A stretch of DNA of 9,255 nucleotides from an uncultured Ruminiclostridium sp. (lineage in GTDB: Bacteria; Bacillota; Clostridia; Oscillospirales; Ruminococcaceae): assembly GCA_910585505.1 (NCBI GenBank), contig CAJUFF010000018.1, positions 18,389-27,643 of the forward strand, read 5' to 3'. Of the stretch, positions 7,230-9,255 are shown in pieces. Within the stretch, counting starts at the first letter, position 1. Each line of letters starts with the position of its first letter. The notes under the pieces are model-generated. The model worked only from the letters and a program-made list of their open reading frames with translations. It searched no databases and was not told the origin of the DNA. A program made the position numbers and the translations under genes.

Positions 7230-7943
7230 CTATTTTTGGATAATCACATTATACTGTTCAAGCCAATACTCCAATTGTATCATATAAGCGAACATCTGTG
7301 ATGTGGCCATAAGCTGTCCGTACCAATTCTTACTGAACACTCTTCCTTCGGTTTCCTCAAGCTGCCGAAGTTTTTTCGCGTCCATTATATCAAACAGCCT
7401 GCAATCGGTTTTTTTCAGCAATGCTCTGAATTTTTCAAGCATAAGCTTTGTGTAATCGGGATTGTGTGTTTTCGGATAAGGTGACTTTTTGCGCCACGCC
7501 ACATCTTTTGGCAGTACTCTTTCCGAAGCCAGCCGCACAATGCCCTTTTCTCTCCCCTCTAAAAACTTTATTTCCGGAGGAATATTATAGGCATACTGTG
7601 CGATTCTGTGGTCACAGAAGGGAACTCTTACTTCAAGCCCGTGTGCCATAGAACAACGGTCCTTTCTAGTGAGAAGCGTCTGCATAAACCAATAGAAATT
7701 CAGCATAAACATTTCCCTCATTTTAATCTGTTCAGGCGTGTCGCTGTCAAGCTGCGAGGCTTTTTGAGCAGTCTGCCTGGCAAGACTTTCCACATATTTG
7801 ACGGGAGATATACCGCGGCAAAGATCGCCGCGTATGAGTGAATAGCGCTCGGAATTGGCGCTTGCCCAAGGGAATCCGGGACGATTCAGCATTTCTTTGT
7901 TGCTGAACCACGGGTAACCGCCAAATATTTCATTAGAACACGC
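7230..7943 (-). pseudogene. asnB: asnB 3' fragment (glutamine-hydrolysing asparagine synthase)
   Basis: Asparagine synthase B makes asparagine from aspartate, ATP and glutamine. The translated piece begins in the family motif EIFGGYPWF (just upstream of the first ATG at 7892). It continues through MLNFYWFMQTLLTRKDRCSM, EVRVPFCDHRIAQYAYN and WRKKSPYPKTHNPDY, and ends with the C-terminal helix segment WYGQLMATSQMFAYM. These belong to the second half of the synthetase domain. The whole N-terminal glutaminase domain with its catalytic Cys, and the SGGxDS ATP-pyrophosphate loop, are missing; the open frame begins only at 7958 after a TGA. About 235 of some 600 residues remain, so it cannot be an active synthase. 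The junction at about 7940 lies just downstream of a truncated phage-type gene on the same strand, suggesting a deletion or insertion that removed the 5' two thirds. Confidence 0.88.
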
Positions 7944-7985
7944 ATTATAACATTTGTATCATATCAACAGTTCATCCACTGTTTA

Positions 7986-8186
7986 TTACACCAACAAAAC
8001 TCCTGTTGTCCGCCACGCAAAACCCAATAAATTATAACCCAAAATTTTGTGCAAACTACCTATCGAAGTTACCATGTTCATTCTCATACGGGGTAGAAAA
8101 TCCTTAAGCTCGTCGAGGTAGGTCTTTTCGCAAGCCACCGCCAATTCCTCGAAAACTCCGATTTTTACAAATTCTTCTTTTTTCAT
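7986..8186 (-). pseudogene. Probable truncated phage scaffolding gene (GP20-like N-terminus)
   Basis: The 66-aa frame begins MKKEEFVKIGVFEELAVACE and continues to LDELKDFLPRMRMN. This resembles the start of phage minor structural/scaffolding proteins of the GP20 type (pattern MKKEEF..LG..EE.A..CE...L.ELK.F.P..R). After about residue 40 the resemblance ends and the remainder (TSIGSLHKILGYNLLGF to the stop) looks like sequence read through a junction. A full scaffolding protein would be roughly 180-220 aa and rich in coiled coil, so this copy is cut. Only a weak purine-rich ribosome site precedes the ATG. It follows the 50-aa ORF by 42 bases on the same strand, as in a phage head-gene operon. 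The family call is from pattern memory and is moderate. Confidence 0.5.
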
Positions 8187-8228
8187 GGTTTAAAATTTCT
8201 TTCATAAACGTTTGTTGTCCCTGTTCAA

Positions 8229-8381
8229 TCAGTTTTTTATGTCTTGTTCTTTTTCGTCCGCAATACCAAAAGGGCGGGATTTATTTATTCTGCTTTTCGG
8301 CGGCGTACCGTTGCTGTGGATTATGATTGTGTATGAACCTTGTTTCAATTTGTCGCTTACTTCAATCTGATTTATCTCCAT
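8229..8381 (-). CDS. Small hypothetical protein, 50 aa, phage-like operon
   Basis: A complete 51-codon frame starts MEINQIEVSDKLKQGSYTII and ends EKEQDIKN. It is preceded by GAAAGGA (complement of 8391-8397) at a normal spacing of 9 bases. It lies between the 74-aa ORF (40-base gap) and the truncated scaffold-like gene (42-base gap), all on the minus strand, consistent with a polycistronic phage unit. The N-terminal half looks like a short beta-rich fold (VSDKL..GSYTIIIHSNGT); the C-terminal half is charged. No signal peptide or membrane segment. I do not recognise a family. It is short enough to be missed by ordinary length cut-offs. Confidence 0.6.
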   Translation of the reverse strand: MEINQIEVSDKLKQGSYTIIIHSNGTPPKSRINKSRPFGIADEKEQDIKN

Positions 8382-8421
8382 TGACTGCTTGTCCTTTCTT
8401 TAAACGTCCTTTTTCTTACAG

Positions 8422-8646
8422 TCAAACCTTGGTTTTCTCTCCGGCATCCTCTTCGGCTTTTCTGCGTCTCATTTCCTGTGCGTACAAATTCGGATAGGCA
8501 ATGTCGGCGATATGATCAAGAATAGCCTCAACTTCCTCCGGTGTTGTATCACGACAATAATCATCGCAAATGATGCAGTGAGTGTTACCGTCATACCACT
8601 CTTTCACGATATGTCCCATTTTGGGCGGTTCAACCTTTCTCCCCAT
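8422..8646 (-). CDS. Small phage-like hypothetical protein, 74 aa
   Basis: The product starts MGRKVEPPKMGHIVKEWYDG, continues NTHCIICDDYCRDTTPEEVE, and ends with a charged helix rich in Arg, Lys and Glu. The pattern VKEWYDGNTH.IICDDYC followed by T.EEVE.IL..IA is one I associate with small conserved proteins in Firmicutes prophages next to head-morphogenesis genes, but I cannot name a function. Three cysteines (about positions 24, 27 and 31) in an HCIICDDYC arrangement could form a metal site; this is inference. An AGAGGT ribosome site lies about 7 bases upstream. The 50-aa ORF follows after 40 bases. Confidence 0.65.
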   Translation of the reverse strand: MGRKVEPPKMGHIVKEWYDGNTHCIICDDYCRDTTPEEVEAILDHIADIAYPNLYAQEMRRRKAEEDAGEKTKV

Positions 8647-8732
8647 GATTTTTACCTCTTTTCTGTTATATTTTTATACATTTTATGCCGGAGCAGATTG
8701 TACAGTTGCTTATTTTTCACTCTCCTATTTCT

Positions 8733-8824
8733 TTACCTCTTAATACCCAAAGCAACAGCAATAGCATTTTCAACAGCTTCGCTATCTCTTTGCCCGTTTA
8801 CATGAATGTTTGAAGTTCGTTCAT
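8733..8824 (-). pseudogene. Frameshifted small phage-type ORF after the repressor
   Basis: A strong AAGGAGG (complement of 8832-8838) sits 7 bases before an ATG at 8824, but that frame reads only MNELQTFM before a TAA. In the -1 frame the same DNA reads on as NIHVNGQRDSEAVENAIAVA followed by LGIKR and a TAA at 8733-8735, with no start codon of its own. The segment (N/I)HVNG..D.EAVE.AIA.AL resembles the C-terminal end of some phage tail proteins, though it is too short to assign. The ribosome site overlaps the stop codon of the preceding XRE gene (TAAGGAGG), so the two were probably translationally coupled. I read it as a decayed remnant with a one-base shift. Confidence 0.45.
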
Positions 8825-8836
8825 TTGTTTTCCTCC

Positions 8837-9029
8837 TTATATTTCAATAGATTCAAGCAACTGATCTGTTTTACAGTCGAGTATAGCGGCTAACTTCTTT
8901 AATGTTACTGTATCAGGTTTACGCGCGCCTGTTTCATATTGAGCAACTGTGAATTGTGCAATCCCAAGTTTTTTTAAAATTTCACGTTGTGTTAAACCTT
9001 TTTTTACGATATTCATGTAATGATGTCAT
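8837..9029 (-). pseudogene. XRE-family HTH repressor, frameshifted in an A7 run
   Basis: The ATG at 9029 has a GAGGTG ribosome site and reads MTSLHEYRKK, then a run of seven A's moves translation out of frame to an early TGA. The other frame carries a clear helix-turn-helix: GLTQREILKKLGIAQFTVAQ, then YETGARKPDTVTLKKLAAIL and DCKTDQLLESIEI to the TAA at 8837-8839. The total length of 193 bases is 64 codons plus one base, so removing a single A restores a 63-aa repressor of the short phage Cro/CI-like (HTH_3) type. Alternatives are real pseudogenisation, a sequencing or assembly error, transcriptional slippage on A7, or use of an internal ATG at 9016 (59 aa, no ribosome site). The product would bind the palindromes just upstream and control the divergent promoters. 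Confidence 0.8.
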
Positions 9030-9067
9030 TTCAGCACCTCATTTCAGAAATTTTAATTTTTAACTTT

Positions 9068-9082
9068 ATCTCTTGTTGAGAT
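9068..9082. promoter_or_regulatory. Candidate operator 1 for the XRE repressor
   Basis: ATCTC-TTGTT-GAGAT is a perfect 5-5-5 palindrome overlapping the last two bases of the -10 box and covering the likely transcription start of the XRE gene. It shares the TCTC...GAGA arms and a similar core with the palindrome 41 bp away. Binding here would autorepress the gene. Confidence 0.55.
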
Positions 9083-9109
9083 TATATTGCAATAATTTCT
9101 CTTTATAAG
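9081..9109 (-). promoter_or_regulatory. Promoter of the XRE repressor gene
   Basis: On the minus strand a perfect -10 TATAAT (complement of 9081-9086) lies 17 bases from a weak -35 CTTATA (complement of 9104-9109). It sits exactly between the two operator candidates, about 50 bases upstream of the ATG at 9029. Confidence 0.6.
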
Positions 9110-9122
9110 TCTCATTTTGAGA
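9110..9122. promoter_or_regulatory. Candidate operator 2 for the XRE repressor
   Basis: TCTCA-TTT-TGAGA is a perfect 13-base palindrome abutting the upstream edge of the predicted -35 box. Its centre is 41 bp (about four helical turns) from that of operator 1, so two repressor dimers could sit on the same face of the helix. Confidence 0.5.
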
Positions 9123-9138
9123 TTTTTATATAAAGTGC

Positions 9139-9167
9139 TTGCTTTTAATTACATATTGTGATATTAT
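9139..9167 (+). promoter_or_regulatory. Divergent rightward promoter with extended -10
   Basis: TTGCTT (9139-9144) and TATTAT (9162-9167) are 17 bases apart, and the -10 is preceded by TGA, giving the extended form TGnTATTAT. It points toward the window's right edge, back to back with the XRE promoter, as in a phage-type genetic switch. A further GAGAT (9177-9181) lies near its predicted start. Confidence 0.45.
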
Positions 9168-9203
9168 TTGTGCATAGAGATAAAATTATAAATTAAAATC
9201 TCA

Positions 9204-9255
9204 ATGGAGCCAACTATAAAAAAGTCAATAGGAAAATGGAAAAAAGTTAAAAAAA
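9204..9255 (+). CDS. Possible gene start at the right edge, partial
   Basis: The frame from the ATG at 9204 reads MEPTIKKSIGKWKKVKK and is still open at the window end. It lies about 30 bases downstream of the predicted start of the rightward promoter, which is a plausible position, but no Shine-Dalgarno sequence precedes it. An alternative ATG at 9235 has an AGGA upstream yet stops after four codons. The lysine-rich residues alone do not identify a family. Confidence 0.25.
   Translation, partial: MEPTIKKSIGKWKKVKK

Noticed and set aside
7448..7841. Plus-strand frames opposite the asnB fragment
   Set aside because: The minus strand carries unmistakable asparagine synthase motifs across the same bases.
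7944..7952. Extended -10 like TGTTATAAT on the minus strand before the asnB fragment
   Set aside because: There is no matching -35 at a normal distance, and it overlaps the junction just upstream of a gene fragment; likely chance in AT-rich DNA.
8652..8720. 22-aa minus-strand frame with GTG start (VKNKQLYNLLRHKMYKN...)
   Set aside because: The purine-rich AGGAG lies only one base from the GTG, too close to act as a ribosome site, and the peptide is too short to support. Its stop overlaps the next ribosome site, so it stays a weak possibility.
8512..8805. 97-codon hydrophobic plus-strand frame
   Set aside because: It runs antisense to three minus-strand phage-like frames with good ribosome sites, has no ribosome site itself, and its hydrophobicity follows from T-rich DNA.
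1..9255. CRISPR array, tRNA, rRNA or complete insertion sequence
   Set aside because: No regularly spaced direct repeats, cloverleaf, rRNA-like segments or transposase gene were seen. The only mobile-element gene is the broken tnpV.

Overview
The window looks like a piece of a low-to-moderate-GC Bacillota genome, most likely an anaerobic gut member of the Clostridia (Oscillospiraceae/Ruminococcaceae-like). This is inferred from strong AAGGAGG-type Shine-Dalgarno sites, a textbook CIRCE/HrcA-controlled groESL operon, a clostridial-type GroEL ending in GGMGGMY, lipoproteins of a kind common in gut Clostridia, and a TnpV remnant from clostridial mobile elements. No rRNA, tRNA or CRISPR array is visible.

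Layout. Positions 1-343 hold no recognisable gene but contain three perfect inverted repeats; the one at 141-186 is a canonical bidirectional intrinsic terminator. Positions 344-2398 are the groES-groEL operon on the minus strand, with a sigma-A-type promoter and a perfect CIRCE operator at its start. Divergent to it on the plus strand are two lipoprotein genes. The first encodes a 337-aa protein resembling the DUF4300 family (2572-3585). The second has its own promoter and encodes an 840-aa lipoprotein with a VWA domain (intact-looking metal site) and three tandem C-terminal beta-domain repeats (3810-6332). Both proteins are predicted to sit on the outer face of the membrane; their function is unknown.

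From about 6333 rightward the DNA is a graveyard of accessory elements. There is a tnpV remnant with an in-frame ochre stop, an internal deletion and a lost 3' end (6420-6689). Next come about 540 bases of T-rich, hairpin-rich non-coding DNA. Then, on the minus strand, lies the last third of an asparagine synthase gene (asnB) without its catalytic N-terminal half. Upstream of that is a short phage-like minus-strand operon: a truncated start of a probable phage scaffolding gene, a 50-aa ORF, a 74-aa ORF, a frameshifted peptide gene, and an XRE-type repressor gene split by one extra A in an A7 run. The repressor promoter is bracketed by two palindromic operator candidates 41 bp apart, and a divergent promoter fires toward the right edge, where only the first codons of a possible gene are visible.

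How the parts work together. groES and groEL encode the two halves of the Hsp60/Hsp10 chaperonin, repressed by HrcA through CIRCE. The two lipoproteins may act at the same place but have separate transcription signals. The right third is best read as a decayed prophage or integrative-element scar. I see no intact new defence or mobile system. The best leads are the VWA/DUF4300 lipoprotein pair, the A7 frameshift with its operator array, and the small unlisted phage-like genes.
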